Counted from the first letter of the stretch, positions 29,540-40,383 are shown. The stretch is DNA of 64,000 bases from Actinomycetes bacterium (GCA_025363815.1 JANYLB010000022.1:19155-83154); one strand, 5' to 3'. Numbers and translations: made by a program. The notes: generated by a model not told the origin, from the letters alone.

Positions 29540-29624
29540 CAGCGACGATTCTTCCTTATTCGCGACCCGACCTCGGGTCAGGGCAGCAGGTTCTACGATC
29601 CGAACCCGATGAAGGGAGCCCGCC

Positions 29625-30461
29625 ATGGGGCTGGTCAACGGAGTTTCGGTCAACGGACATCTGGTCAATGGGGGTCTTCTCGCCGGCCACCGTGCGGTCA
29701 TCACCGGCGGAGGATCAGGGATCGGACGCGCCACCGCCCGCCGCATGGCTGCCGAAGGCGCCCGGGTCACGGTGCTCGACATCGATGGTGAGGCGGCGTC
29801 GGCCGTAGCAGAGGAGATCGGTGGCCACGCGTACCGCGTCGACGTCACCGACTACGACGGACTCGAGTCGGCTCTGCATCGCGCGGCCGAGGCCATGGGT
29901 GGCCTCTCTCTGTTGTTCAACAACGCCGGGACCGGCAGTATCGGCCACATCCACGAGACCACGCTCGAAGAATGGTCTCGCCTCATTGCCATCAATCTCA
30001 CCGGCGTCTTCCACGGGTTCCGCGCCGGCGTGCCGCTGATCCAGGCCGCAGGTGGCGGTGCGATCGTCAGCACGTCTTCGATCAGCGGGATCCGACCCGC
30101 CGCGGGCGAAGCCGCGTACTCGGCCGCGAAGGCCGGCGTCGCCGCGATGACTGCCAACGCTGCGCTCGAGTACGCGCCCGACATACGCGTCAACGCAGTC
30201 GCGCCCGGGATGATCCGCACCGCCCTCACCGAGCCGCTGCTCGGCGGGTTCCCGCATCTCACCGAGCGCTACGAGCGCTCGACCCCGCTCGGTCGCCTCG
30301 GCGAGCCCGAAGACATCGCCGACGTCGTCGTCTTCCTCTGCTCCGAACAGGCCCGGTTCATCACCGGCCAGAACATCGTGATCGACGGCGGAATGACCCT
30401 CCACGGCTCCGGCGTAGACGGAGTCCTCGACGAGGTGCACAAGCTCATGGGACGCGCCTGA
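29625..30461 (+). CDS. SDR-family oxidoreductase
   Basis: AVITGGGSGIGRATARRMA, NNAG, YSAAKAG, active-site Tyr. Confidence 0.93.
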   Translation: MGLVNGVSVNGHLVNGGLLAGHRAVITGGGSGIGRATARRMAAEGARVTVLDIDGEAASAVAEEIGGHAYRVDVTDYDGLESALHRAAEAMGGLSLLFNNAGTGSIGHIHETTLEEWSRLIAINLTGVFHGFRAGVPLIQAAGGGAIVSTSSISGIRPAAGEAAYSAAKAGVAAMTANAALEYAPDIRVNAVAPGMIRTALTEPLLGGFPHLTERYERSTPLGRLGEPEDIADVVVFLCSEQARFITGQNIVIDGGMTLHGSGVDGVLDEVHKLMGRA

Positions 30462-30608
30462 GCGCCTACGCTGGCCGCACCATGTCGGTCGATCTGCGAA
30501 CCCGCATATACGGCACCCCGGCGCGCGCTCCTGAGTCGGATCTCCACCTGAGGTCGAGACTCCAACACCCTCGACCTCTACTAGAGCTTGACTGTTCGTG
30601 TGATCTGA

Positions 30609-32009
30609 ATGACTCGGCGCGTTGACCTGAACATCATGGATGACCTGGCGGAAGCGCTCACTCAGATCGTCGGCGTCGACCATACCTACGTCGGCAATGC
30701 GATCTCCGACGACTACGCACACGACGAAGCGCTGACCGCTACGGCCCAGATGCCGGCGGCGGTAGTTCAGCCTTCGACCACAGCCGAGGTTGCCGCGCTG
30801 CTCCGCCTCGCAGTCGAGCTCGGCGTAGCGGTGACGGCGCGCGGAAGCGGAACCGGTCTGTCGGGCGCATGCACCCCTACTGCCGGCGGCATGGTCGTGT
30901 CGTTCGAACGGATGAACACGATCATCGAGATCGACGAGGAGAATCACGTCGCCGTCGTGCAACCCGGCGTCACACTCGCCGAGCTCGACGCTGCGGTCGC
31001 ACCCCATCACCTGATTTATCCAGTGTTCCCCGGCGAGTACGGCGCGAGCCTCGGCGGAAACGTCGCCACCAACGCGGGCGGGATGCGCGCGGTCAAGTAC
31101 GGCGTGACCCGCCATCACGTGATCGGTCTCGAAGCCGTGCTCGCGTCGGGCGAGACGATTCGCACCGGCGGCAAACTGGTCAAGACGTCGACAGGCTACG
31201 ACCTCACTCAGCTCCTCATCGGGTCTGAAGGCACGCTCGCCTTTGTAACCGAGGCCACGCTGAAGCTCTACCCCCGGGCCGACTTCCAGGCCACCGTGCT
31301 CGCACCGTTCTCGAGCATCGACGCGGTGACCACCGCGGTGCCGCGGGTAGTAGCGAGCGGAGTGGGACCGCTGATCCTCGAGTACATCGACATGACCACG
31401 ATGTCGGCCATGACGTCACATTTCGGCTTTGATCTGGGTATCCCGGCCGACGTCAAGGACAGCGCGTTCGCCTACCTCGTGGTGATGATGGAAGGCCACG
31501 ATGCCGAGCGCCTCGAAGCCGACGTCGCTCGGCTCGCCGAGCAGCTCACCGAGCTCGGAGCCATCGACGTGTACGTGCTTCCCCCACCGGCGGCCAACGC
31601 GCTGATCGAAGGGCGCGAGAAGGCGTTCTGGCTCGCAAAGGCGAACGGTGCCGACGACATCGTCGATGTCGTGGTGCCGCGTGCGGCGATCCCCGAGTTC
31701 ATGACGAATGTCGCGGAGCTCGCGGCCGCGACAAGCTCCTGGATCGCGGGGTGTGGCCACGCGGGCGACGGAAACGTCCACCTTGGCATCTTCCAACCCG
31801 ATGCCGAGGTCAGGGAACGACTCCTCCACAGCCTCTTCGCGGCCGGCATGTCGCTCGGCGGCGCGATCTCGGGCGAGCACGGGCTCGGCACCGAGAAGCA
31901 GCGTTACTTTCTGGAGCTCGAGGACCCGGTGAAGATCGATCTCATGCGCCGCATCAAGACCGCGTTCGACCCTCACGGGATCCTCAATCCGGGAAAGATC
32001 TTTGGATGA
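30609..32009 (+). CDS. FAD-binding oxidase (GlcD-like 2-hydroxyacid/D-lactate dehydrogenase family)
   Basis: ARGSGTGLSGACTPTAGGMVVSFERMN, GASLGGNVATNAGGMRAVKYGVTRHHVIGLEAVLASGE, CGHAGDGNVH, GAISGEHGLGTEK. Confidence 0.93.
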   Translation: MTRRVDLNIMDDLAEALTQIVGVDHTYVGNAISDDYAHDEALTATAQMPAAVVQPSTTAEVAALLRLAVELGVAVTARGSGTGLSGACTPTAGGMVVSFERMNTIIEIDEENHVAVVQPGVTLAELDAAVAPHHLIYPVFPGEYGASLGGNVATNAGGMRAVKYGVTRHHVIGLEAVLASGETIRTGGKLVKTSTGYDLTQLLIGSEGTLAFVTEATLKLYPRADFQATVLAPFSSIDAVTTAVPRVVASGVGPLILEYIDMTTMSAMTSHFGFDLGIPADVKDSAFAYLVVMMEGHDAERLEADVARLAEQLTELGAIDVYVLPPPAANALIEGREKAFWLAKANGADDIVDVVVPRAAIPEFMTNVAELAAATSSWIAGCGHAGDGNVHLGIFQPDAEVRERLLHSLFAAGMSLGGAISGEHGLGTEKQRYFLELEDPVKIDLMRRIKTAFDPHGILNPGKIFG

Positions 32010-33580
32010 CTGATGCGCCGATGACTCAGCGATCGATGAACGGTGCGCGAGCGCTGATCCGCACACTCGTCGACTCCGGCGTCGACGTGTGCTTCTCCAA
32101 CCCCGGCACCTCGGAGATGCACTTCGTCGCTGCGCTCGACGATGTCGCCGAGATGCGGGCAGTTCTCGCACTCTTCGAGGGTGTGGTGACCGGTGCCGCC
32201 GATGGGTACGCCCGCATGACCGACCGACCCGCAGCCACGCTCCTGCACCTGGGCCCGGGCCTCGGCAACGGCATCGCCAACCTGCACAACGCGCGTCGAG
32301 CCCGCGTTCCCGTTGTCAACATCGTCGGCGACCAGGCGACACACCACCACAACTTCGATGCACCCCTAACCTCCGACATCGACACCCTCGCCCGCAATGT
32401 GTCGGGCTGGCTCCGCACTTCGACCAGCCCCGGCGGCGTCGCCGCCGACGCCGCCGACGCCGTCGCGGCCGCGCTGACGCCGCCGGGCCACGTCGCGACA
32501 CTCGTGCTCCCCGCCGACGTCTCATGGGGCGAAGGAGCCGCACCGGCCGCCCCCCGGCCCACCCCGAAGCCGTCGCCGGTGCCCACCGACATCATCGACG
32601 CGGTCGCGAAGGTGCTGCGCTCCGGCGAGCCCACCGCGTTGCTGCTCGGAGGACGCGCCGTCCGCGAGGCCGGGCTCGTCGCCGCGAGCCAGATCGCCAA
32701 CGCCTGCGACGCGAAGCTCCTGGCCGAGACGTTCCCGACCCGGCTCGAACGGGGTGCGGGCCGGCCGGCTGTGAGCCGGCTCAGTTACCTGGCCGAGTTC
32801 ACGGTCGCCCAGCTCGCGGGCTTGCGCCATCTGGTGATCGTCGATTCCAAGGCGCCGGTGTCGTTCTTCGCCTATCCCGACAAGCCGAGCTACCTGGTTC
32901 CCGACGACTGCGAGGTGCACATGCTCTGCGCGCCGGGCGATGACACAACCGACGCGCTCAATCAGCTGGTCGACGCAGTCGGCGCCGCCGACACCGCGCC
33001 GACACCGCAGCCCGCGCTGCGCCCCGACCGCCCGACGGGCCCGGTGAACGGTGAGACCGTCGCCGCCGCGCTCGGCGCCGTTCTCCCCGAGGCCGCGATC
33101 GTCGTAGACGAGAGTCAGACGCTGGGGATTTGGGCGTCGGGCGCGACCGCGGGCGCGCCCCGCCACGACTGGCTCACCCTGACCGGCGGCTCGATCGGCT
33201 TCGGACTTCCTGCCGCGACCGGTGCCGCAGTCGCGTGTCCTGACCGCCCTGTCATCTGCCTCGAGGCCGACGGCAGCGCGATGTACACGATCCAGGCGCT
33301 GTGGACGCAGGCCCACGAGGGGCTCGACGTCACCACGATCATTCTCAACAACCGCTCGTACGCGATCCTAAACATGGAGCTGGCGCGCGTCGGGGCCGCG
33401 GATCCCGGACCGAAGGCCCTTTCGATGCTCGATCTCTCCGTCCCGCCGATCGACTTCGTCGCCATCGCCCGGGGCTTGGGCGTGCCCGCGGTGCGGCCCG
33501 AGTCGGCCGAGGCGTTCACCGTCGCGCTCGAACGAGCAATAGCCGAACCCGGCCCGCACCTGATCGAGGCGGTCATCTAA
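32006..33580 (+). CDS. ThDP-dependent enzyme (acetolactate synthase/benzoylformate decarboxylase superfamily)
   Basis: ATGA overlap with upstream gene; GVDVCFSNPGTSEMHFVAAL, GSIGFGLPAATGAAVACPDRPVICLEADGSAMYTIQALWT...NN. Confidence 0.9.
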   Translation: MTDAPMTQRSMNGARALIRTLVDSGVDVCFSNPGTSEMHFVAALDDVAEMRAVLALFEGVVTGAADGYARMTDRPAATLLHLGPGLGNGIANLHNARRARVPVVNIVGDQATHHHNFDAPLTSDIDTLARNVSGWLRTSTSPGGVAADAADAVAAALTPPGHVATLVLPADVSWGEGAAPAAPRPTPKPSPVPTDIIDAVAKVLRSGEPTALLLGGRAVREAGLVAASQIANACDAKLLAETFPTRLERGAGRPAVSRLSYLAEFTVAQLAGLRHLVIVDSKAPVSFFAYPDKPSYLVPDDCEVHMLCAPGDDTTDALNQLVDAVGAADTAPTPQPALRPDRPTGPVNGETVAAALGAVLPEAAIVVDESQTLGIWASGATAGAPRHDWLTLTGGSIGFGLPAATGAAVACPDRPVICLEADGSAMYTIQALWTQAHEGLDVTTIILNNRSYAILNMELARVGAADPGPKALSMLDLSVPPIDFVAIARGLGVPAVRPESAEAFTVALERAIAEPGPHLIEAVI

Positions 33581-33598
33581 CCCGCCACCCCCGCCGAG

Positions 33599-34408
33599 CT
33601 ACTTGCCCTCGAACTGAGCCTGCTCCTTCACGGCCTTGGCCCGGTAGCCCTCGGCCATGTCGTCGGAGACGAACTGCGGGGCACTGCTCGCCGCCTCGAA
33701 CCGGAGCGCTTCGGCAAGGCCCTGCTCGGCCCGGAAGTTGATCGTCCGCTTGATTGACTGCACCGCGAGTGGGGCATTCGCCGCGATCTCGGCCGCCAGC
33801 GCCATCGTGTGGGCCACCAGGTCGTCGAGTGGAACGACTTCCTGCACCACCCCTATACGCAGCGCGCTCGCGGCATCGATGTGTCGACCCGTGAACGAGA
33901 GCAGGCGGGTCCACCCCGCGCCGATCTCGTGAAGGAGACGGAGATCTCCGGCGGAGTCGATCCCGACACCGACGGTCGCCTCCGGAAGCCCGAACTTGGC
34001 GTCGTCGGCGGCAATGCGAATGTCACCCATCATCGCGACCTCAAAGCCCGCACCAAGGCAGTAGCCCTGCACCGCCATGATCACCGGCTGCGGAAGGTTC
34101 GAGAACACGTGGAAGCGCTCGTGCACCCAGCGGAACTTCTCGTAGTAGTTACGGGTCTTCTCGGCGGGCGACCGCCCGGTGATGCGATCCTCCGGCATAC
34201 CGAGATCGACACCCGCGCAGAACGCGCGGCCCTCCGCCTTCACGACGACGACGCGAACGTCAGGCGAAAAACGAATCTCGTCGGCACGCGCGGTGAGTTG
34301 ACGAGCCGACTCCCACGACCACGCGTTGAGCTTCTCCGGCCGGTTCAGCGTGATCGTCGCGATGTGACCGTCGACGGCCAGGTCGATGAACTGCTCACGT
34401 TCGGTCAT
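33599..34408 (-). CDS. Enoyl-CoA hydratase/isomerase family
   Basis: ATITLNRPEKLNAW, AFCAGVDLG, GYCLGAGFEVAMMGDIRIAADDAKFGLPE. Confidence 0.93.
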   Translation of the reverse strand: MTEREQFIDLAVDGHIATITLNRPEKLNAWSWESARQLTARADEIRFSPDVRVVVVKAEGRAFCAGVDLGMPEDRITGRSPAEKTRNYYEKFRWVHERFHVFSNLPQPVIMAVQGYCLGAGFEVAMMGDIRIAADDAKFGLPEATVGVGIDSAGDLRLLHEIGAGWTRLLSFTGRHIDAASALRIGVVQEVVPLDDLVAHTMALAAEIAANAPLAVQSIKRTINFRAEQGLAEALRFEAASSAPQFVSDDMAEGYRAKAVKEQAQFEGK

Positions 34409-35271
34409 CAGCGCCCCAATTGTTCGCGAATCGGCGTGAACTCAGGCAGCAACATTGCTCGACGCTGCCAATTCGCTCCGTCCACTACGAGGGTGTGGCC
34501 CGAGATGTACACACCCCACGGCGAGCACAGGAACACCGCCGCCCACGCGAGCTCTCGCGGCGTCCCGACCCGACCCGCCGGCACGCGCCGGTCTTCGGCC
34601 TGGCCCCGACCGGGAACCCCGCCTTCACCGACGATGTGCTCGGCTTCGTCGGCGTGCGGGATCAAGCCAGGGACGAGTCCGTTGACGCGAATCCCGTACG
34701 GTCCCCATTCGACCGCGAGCGTCTCGGTCAGGTTCTTCACCCCGGCCTTGGCTGCCGCCGAGTGCGCGAAACCCGGCCCGCCCGTCCACGCGTACGACGC
34801 GCCGATGTTCACGATCGACCCATCGCGTCCGGCTTTGATCGCCCGTCGTGCCAACTCACCGGAGCAGAAGAAGGTCCCGTCGAGCACACTCTGGGTCACT
34901 GCGCGCCAACCGTTGGGTGACAGGTCTTCGGCCGGAACCGGGAAGTTGCCGGCGGCGTTGTTCACCAACACGTCGACCGGACCGAGGCCGATCTCTATCG
35001 CATCGAACGCGGCCTCGACCTGCGCGGCGTCGCGTATGTCGCATGCCACACCGATCGCCCGAGCCCCAACGGCCTCGCATGCCGCGATGCCCGCAGCGCG
35101 ATGTTCACTGCTGCGGCTCACGATCGCGACCGCGGCACCGAGGCGGGCGAACTCGGTCGCGATCGCCTTGCCTAGACCAGTCCCGCCCCCGGTTACCAGC
35201 ACCACCTTGCCGGTAAACGTGTCGGGTGGCAGCGGGGTCGATCCCTCTGGCGGAGGTTCGGGAAGCGGCAT
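34408..35271 (-). CDS. SDR-family oxidoreductase (2,4-dienoyl-CoA-reductase-like)
   Basis: VVLVTGGGTGLGKAIATEFARLGA, NNAAGNFPVPAEDLSPNGW, SAAKAGVKNLTETLAVEWGPYGIRVN. Confidence 0.92.
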   Translation of the reverse strand: MPLPEPPPEGSTPLPPDTFTGKVVLVTGGGTGLGKAIATEFARLGAAVAIVSRSSEHRAAGIAACEAVGARAIGVACDIRDAAQVEAAFDAIEIGLGPVDVLVNNAAGNFPVPAEDLSPNGWRAVTQSVLDGTFFCSGELARRAIKAGRDGSIVNIGASYAWTGGPGFAHSAAAKAGVKNLTETLAVEWGPYGIRVNGLVPGLIPHADEAEHIVGEGGVPGRGQAEDRRVPAGRVGTPRELAWAAVFLCSPWGVYISGHTLVVDGANWQRRAMLLPEFTPIREQLGR

Positions 35272-35307
35272 GCGCGAGAAATCTAGGTCCTGGTCTCAGC
35301 ACCGCGC

Positions 35308-35898
35308 TCACTCCGGCTCGGGTGACCGGGGCGCGGCGAGCAGCACTGCAATCCGATCGACCAGGTCGTCGAGCAACGCCGGCGGATGGGAGCCGAGCGG
35401 CTCTACGCCGAACACCGCCTCGGTGATCCCGGCCTCTTCACCTGGTTCGAGATAGATGATCAGCGACGTCGCCTGGGTCGGGAGCGGCGTCACGATCACC
35501 TCGAGCACGCCACTCCCCCTGTCGACATACGACACCGCGCCGACGAGATGAGCCACCTCGAGCAGAGCGATGAACGCATGGTCGAACGAGGCGTCGAGCA
35601 ACACCCGTCGGGAATCGTCGATGGCGTCTTCGAATCGCCACGGTGCCCGTTTGGAGCCCCGATCGACCGCAGGCCGCGCTGCGCGCTCCCGGCTCGACGC
35701 GAGAAGGGCGTAGGCCTCAGTGATCTGCGCGGTGCGAACAGTGCGGCGGCCTACGTCGGCGAGATCGACCGCGGTGTCGGGATGATGTTCACGGACGAGA
35801 CGGAGGTAGGTCGCGCGCACCTCGGGCCACGGCGCGCCGTGTGGGAGCCCGAGCATCTCGAACGCGATTCCCTGACCCATGCCCGGCGCCGGTTCCAT
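35308..35898 (-). CDS. J-domain-containing protein
   Basis: EMLGLPHGAPWPEVRATYLRLVREHHPDTA (HPD motif); start uncertain. Confidence 0.7.
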   Translation of the reverse strand: MEPAPGMGQGIAFEMLGLPHGAPWPEVRATYLRLVREHHPDTAVDLADVGRRTVRTAQITEAYALLASSRERAARPAVDRGSKRAPWRFEDAIDDSRRVLLDASFDHAFIALLEVAHLVGAVSYVDRGSGVLEVIVTPLPTQATSLIIYLEPGEEAGITEAVFGVEPLGSHPPALLDDLVDRIAVLLAAPRSPEPE

Positions 35899-36140
35899 GA
35901 CCGGATCGTCGCGTAGCCCGGCCGACGGCGCCATCGAGACAACGCCATAGAGATGCCGTACCTGGGCGAATCCCGATCACTGCCCGGTGTCCAGGCCGTG
36001 AGCACCAGGCCATCCTGGCCTTGTGCTGCAGCCGATTTGGGCCCGTCAGGGAGCCCGGCGCTCCACCAGCGCGGATTTCGCCCTAGGCTGGTGGCGTGAG
36101 CAGGTCACAAGGGCCCGCTCCACAATGAGAAGAGAATCAG

Positions 36141-36341
36141 TTGGCTACAGGCACCGTGAAGTTCTTCAACGCCGAAAAGGGTTTCGGCTTCATCTCCCGT
36201 GAGCAGGGCGACGACGTGTTCGTCCACTTCTCCAGCATCCAGGGAACCGGCTACAAGTCGCTCGACGAGGGTCAGCGCGTCGAGTTCGACGTCGCCCCCG
36301 GCCGCAAGGGTGAAGAAGCACAGAACGTCCGGGTGGTCTGA
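36141..36341 (+). CDS. csp: Cold-shock protein (CspA family), TTG start
   Basis: [31 protein letters not shown]; start codon reads TTG. Confidence 0.96.
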   Translation: MATGTVKFFNAEKGFGFISREQGDDVFVHFSSIQGTGYKSLDEGQRVEFDVAPGRKGEEAQNVRVV

Positions 36342-36381
36342 GACCATCCCACCGCCCCGACCCTGGGGCGTTGAAGTCTTC

Positions 36382-36413
36382 GAGGCCCTGGTCGGATATC
36401 CGGCCGGGGCCTC
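36382..36413 (+). terminator. Putative intrinsic-type hairpin downstream of the cold-shock gene
   Basis: gaggccctgg (36382-36391) / ccggggcctc (36404-36413), one mismatch, 12-nt loop. Confidence 0.55.
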
Positions 36414-36481
36414 TTGACGTTCCGGCGTTGTGCGCGACCGCCGCATCTTGGGGTGCACGACCGGGCTCGCTACGATGCAAC

Positions 36482-36937
36482 GTGATCACACAACGACTTA
36501 CGGAGCTCGGCATCGTGTTGCCGCCTGTGTTCCCACCTGGCGGCAACTATCTAGGGTGCGTGATCGACGAGTGCGTCGTGTACGTCGGCGGGCACGGTCC
36601 GATCGCCGGCGCGGAGATCATCCGCGGGAAGGTCGGTGGCGATCTCACGCTCGAAGAAGGACGCGCGGCAGCGAGAATGACTGCCTTGTCGATCCTGGCC
36701 ACACTTCAGTCGGAGCTCGGAGACCTTGACCGGATTCAGCGAATCGTCAAGGTGTTCGGGATGGTGAACGTCGCCTCCGGCTTCGATCAGACACCGGCGG
36801 TCATAGACGGCTGTTCGGATCTTCTCGTCGAAGTGTTCGGCGATGCAGGGCGCCACACCCGTTCCGCGGTTGGACTGGCGGAATTGCCGTTCGGCATGGC
36901 GGTGGAGATCGAGCTCATCGCTCGACTGCGTTCATGA
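36482..36937 (+). CDS. RidA/YjgF family protein
   Basis: VLPPVFPPGGNYLGCVIDECVVYVGGHGP...AARMTALSILATLQSELGDLDRIQRIVKVFGMVN; GTG start. Confidence 0.87.
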   Translation: MITQRLTELGIVLPPVFPPGGNYLGCVIDECVVYVGGHGPIAGAEIIRGKVGGDLTLEEGRAAARMTALSILATLQSELGDLDRIQRIVKVFGMVNVASGFDQTPAVIDGCSDLLVEVFGDAGRHTRSAVGLAELPFGMAVEIELIARLRS

Positions 36938-36977
36938 TCACGGGCTGAGTGCGCGGCGACGCATAGGCTCCGCGCGC

Positions 36978-38441
36978 ATGTCCGACGAGCTTGCGTTTCT
37001 CGATGCTCTCGCACAAGCCGAGCTCGTTCGCCGCGGCGAGGTCTCGCCGGTCGAGCTCGTAGACGCCGCAATAGAGCGGATCGAAGCACTGAATCCGCAT
37101 CTCAACGCGCTTGTCTGGTCGCGCTTCGAGGAGGCCCGCGACGAAGCAAGTCGCCGCGCGCCCGACGATGCGCCGTTCACGAATGTACCCATGCTCACGA
37201 AGGATCTCTGGGGTGCCCACCTCGCGGGGATGCCACGATCCATGGGCAACGTACGGCTTCGTGACGCCGGGTATTGCGTGCCCACCGATGAGCGCCTGGG
37301 TACGAAGCTCCGCGCTGGTGGACTCATCACGCTCGGCACGACGAACACCCCGGAGTTCGGGATGCAGACCACGACCCAGCCCCTCGCGTTCGGTCCGACG
37401 GGTAACCCCTGGGCGCTCGACCGGTCGACCTCGGGATCGAGCGGGGGCGCTGCCGCCGCGGTGGCGTCGGGGATGGTCCCGATCGCCCACGGCAGCGATA
37501 GCGGCGGCTCCATTCGTCTCCCAGCCGGATGGTGTGGGGTCGTGGGGCTCAAGCCTTCGCGGGGCCGGACCGCCTACGCACCGACATGGACAAATCGCCT
37601 GTCTGTGGGCCACGTGCTCACGCGGACGGTGCGCGACACTGCCGCCGCGCTCGACGCCGTATGCGGAAACGAGCCCGGCGACCTCTATCTCGCGCCGGCA
37701 CCGTCACGCCCGTACCGCGACGAGGTCGGTGCTGATCCGGGTCGGCTTCGCATCGGTGTTCTCACCGAATCACCGCTGGGTGTCGACTCCGCGTGCATTG
37801 CCGCAGCCGACGCCACCGCGAGACTGCTCGAGTCGCTCGGGCATCACGTCGAGGCCGTTGCTCCGCCCGACGGACTCTTCGACCCGGAGTCGCCTGGGCG
37901 AGCCGCCATACTGTTCGGCGCGATGGCCCGCGGTTGGCTCCGCCTCATCTCCGCCGTGGTCGACCGACCGGTGCGCGCCGACGACGTGGAGCCGTTCACC
38001 TGGGCGTTGGCGCGCCCCAACGAGCCGATCACGGCCGAAGACTGGCTCGCCGCCCACGATGCCGAGCAGGGCCGCGTCGCGCGCCTCGCGTCGTGGTGGG
38101 CGAACGGGTTCGACGTGCTGGTCACGCCGACAGCAGGCGAGCGTCCGGCGCCGCTCGACGAGCTCACACCTAATACCGACGACCCGCTCACGATCGTGCC
38201 GAGGCTCCTCGGCCGGATCGCCGCGTTCACGTCTCCGTTCAACCTCAGCGGTCAGCCCGCGATCTCCGTGCCGCTGTGGTGGACCGACGACTCCGAGATC
38301 AACGCCGGAGCACCGTCGATCCCCGTCGGCGTTCAGCTCGTCGCCGCGCTCGGACGCGAAGATCTGTTGATCCGCGTCGCCGCTCAACTCGAGGCCGCCC
38401 ACCCATGGAAACACCGCCGGCCGCCGACGGGGACCAGTTGA
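36978..38441 (+). CDS. Amidase (amidase signature family)
   Basis: [64 protein letters not shown]. Confidence 0.95.
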   Translation: MSDELAFLDALAQAELVRRGEVSPVELVDAAIERIEALNPHLNALVWSRFEEARDEASRRAPDDAPFTNVPMLTKDLWGAHLAGMPRSMGNVRLRDAGYCVPTDERLGTKLRAGGLITLGTTNTPEFGMQTTTQPLAFGPTGNPWALDRSTSGSSGGAAAAVASGMVPIAHGSDSGGSIRLPAGWCGVVGLKPSRGRTAYAPTWTNRLSVGHVLTRTVRDTAAALDAVCGNEPGDLYLAPAPSRPYRDEVGADPGRLRIGVLTESPLGVDSACIAAADATARLLESLGHHVEAVAPPDGLFDPESPGRAAILFGAMARGWLRLISAVVDRPVRADDVEPFTWALARPNEPITAEDWLAAHDAEQGRVARLASWWANGFDVLVTPTAGERPAPLDELTPNTDDPLTIVPRLLGRIAAFTSPFNLSGQPAISVPLWWTDDSEINAGAPSIPVGVQLVAALGREDLLIRVAAQLEAAHPWKHRRPPTGTS

Positions 38442-38445
38442 AAGC

Positions 38446-39162
38446 GTGAGCACGAGCAACGTCGTCATCCCGACCAGCCGGGGCCCGATGCGAGCCGCGT
38501 ACGCAGCCGCGACCGGCGCGCCGCCGCAGCCCGGCATCGTCGTGCTCCACGAGCTCTGGGGTCTGAACGATGACATCCGGCGCATTGCGGAACGGCTTGG
38601 GAGCGCCGGGTACGCGGCCGTGGCACCCGATCTCTACTCCCCCGGTTTCAAGCCACTCTGCATCGCGCGCACGCTCCACTCAATGGCCAACATGGGAGCG
38701 TGGTCGGTAGACCAAGCCGAGGCGGCGCGGGCGTGGCTGGGCGCGCGGCCCGAGGTAGACGCGAATCGCATCGGCGCCATCGGCTTTTGCCTCGGTGGCG
38801 GTTTCGCGCTTGCGCTCGGCGTGAGAGGTGACCTTCGGGCAGCGGCGGTCAACTACGGACCCGTCCCCCCGAACGCCACGGAGCTCGAGGGTGTGTGCCC
38901 CGTCGTCGCGTCGTACGGCGCAGACGACCGGCGATTCGCTGCGGAGGGTCAGCGCCTCGACGCGCTCCTCGATGAGCTCGGTGTCGAACACGATGTCAAG
39001 CTGTACGAGGGCGCCGTGCACAGCTTCATGAATGACGCGGGTCACTCCGTGCTCCAACGGTTGTTGCGCCCGGTGATGGCGTTTGCATATGACGGGCCCG
39101 CGGCAGAAGACGCATGGGAACGCATCCTCGCGTTCCTCGACCGACACCTACGCAGCGCGTAG
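38446..39162 (+). CDS. Dienelactone hydrolase family protein
   Basis: VLHELWGLNDDIRRIAERLGSAGYAAVAPDLY, GFCLGG nucleophile elbow; GTG start. Confidence 0.92.
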   Translation: MSTSNVVIPTSRGPMRAAYAAATGAPPQPGIVVLHELWGLNDDIRRIAERLGSAGYAAVAPDLYSPGFKPLCIARTLHSMANMGAWSVDQAEAARAWLGARPEVDANRIGAIGFCLGGGFALALGVRGDLRAAAVNYGPVPPNATELEGVCPVVASYGADDRRFAAEGQRLDALLDELGVEHDVKLYEGAVHSFMNDAGHSVLQRLLRPVMAFAYDGPAAEDAWERILAFLDRHLRSA

Positions 39163-39176
39163 CCGAGCAGGGGGTG

Positions 39177-40370
39177 ATGGAATCGATGCCAGTTCAAGCA
39201 TCTGCTCGAGATGGCGAAATGGAGCTGACGCCATCAGAATTCGGACTTCGAGGCGATGCCGTCGCTCGCGATCCCGAGGGACGCGTCATCTCCATTCCGG
39301 GAGCTATCCCCGGTGAACACGTTCGAGTAAAGACACTGGCGAGAAGGCGAGGGATCGTTCACACGCGAGTCGTGGAAGTCATCGAGGCTTCCCCGAATCG
39401 GGTCGATCCCCCCTGCTCGGAGGTTTCCCGTGGTTGTGGAGCGTGCCAGTGGCAGCACATCGATCTCGAAGCCCAACGTGAATACAAGCGCGAACTCATT
39501 GCCGCGGCGCTCGGGCTGTCGAATGGCCCCGAAGAGGCGCGGCTTCGGCCGACTGTGGTGCTGGCTCCGACAGGCTTCCGAACGACGGTGCACGCGGCGG
39601 TCACAAACACCCGCGCCGGATTTCGACGCTACCGGTCGCACCGCGTGGTCCCGGTCGACGGGTGTCTCGTCGCCCACCCTCTCCTCGTCGAGCTGATCAC
39701 CCACGGGACCTATGGAGATGCATCCGAGGTGCTTCTCCGATGCGGAGCGAGAACCGGTGAGCGACTGGCGATGCCGACGCCTCGGGCAGCGAAGATCGAC
39801 GTTCCCGACGATGTTCGCGTCGATCATATACACGAGCTCGCGGCCGGACGCGAGTGGAGAATCTCGGCGCGTTCCTTCTTCCAGACAAGGCCGGACGGCA
39901 TCGACGCGCTCGCCGCCGCAGTGATCACGGCCGCGGCCGAGATCGAGCCGGCGGGAAGGGCGCTTGATCTCTACAGCGGCGTCGGCGTGTTCGCCGGCGT
40001 TCTCGCGGAAGTGGGATGGTCGGTCACAGCGGTTGAGAGCGACCACAACGCGGTAGACGACGCCCGCACGAACCTCCGCCAATTCGACGCGTTGACAGTT
40101 CGTGCCGACGTCACCACGTGGAAACCCCCATTGAGCGATCTCGTCGTAGCCGACCCCAGCCGCGCCGGTTTGGACAAGCGTGGCGTCGAAGTCGTCACCA
40201 GGAGTGGAGCACGGCGCGTGATCCTCATCAGTTGCGACGCCACGAGCCTCAGACGCGACGCGGCATTGCTCCAACGGAGCGGCTACACGCTCTCGTACGC
40301 CACCCCGGTTGATCTCTTCCCTCACACGTTTCATGTGGAGGTCGTCGGCGTCTACGACCGGTCCGACTGA
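39177..40370 (+). CDS. TRAM-domain class I SAM-dependent RNA (uracil-5)-methyltransferase family
   Basis: CSEVSRGCGACQWQHID FeS motif, LDLYSGVGVFAGVLAEVG, VVADPSRAGLDKRGVE, ILISCDATSLRRDAALL. Confidence 0.9.
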   Translation: MESMPVQASARDGEMELTPSEFGLRGDAVARDPEGRVISIPGAIPGEHVRVKTLARRRGIVHTRVVEVIEASPNRVDPPCSEVSRGCGACQWQHIDLEAQREYKRELIAAALGLSNGPEEARLRPTVVLAPTGFRTTVHAAVTNTRAGFRRYRSHRVVPVDGCLVAHPLLVELITHGTYGDASEVLLRCGARTGERLAMPTPRAAKIDVPDDVRVDHIHELAAGREWRISARSFFQTRPDGIDALAAAVITAAAEIEPAGRALDLYSGVGVFAGVLAEVGWSVTAVESDHNAVDDARTNLRQFDALTVRADVTTWKPPLSDLVVADPSRAGLDKRGVEVVTRSGARRVILISCDATSLRRDAALLQRSGYTLSYATPVDLFPHTFHVEVVGVYDRSD

Positions 40371-40383
40371 AGGGTTCGCGACG

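Noticed and set aside
29715-31118. 467-aa minus-strand ORF
   Set aside because: Antisense to SDR and FAD-oxidase genes with clear motifs.
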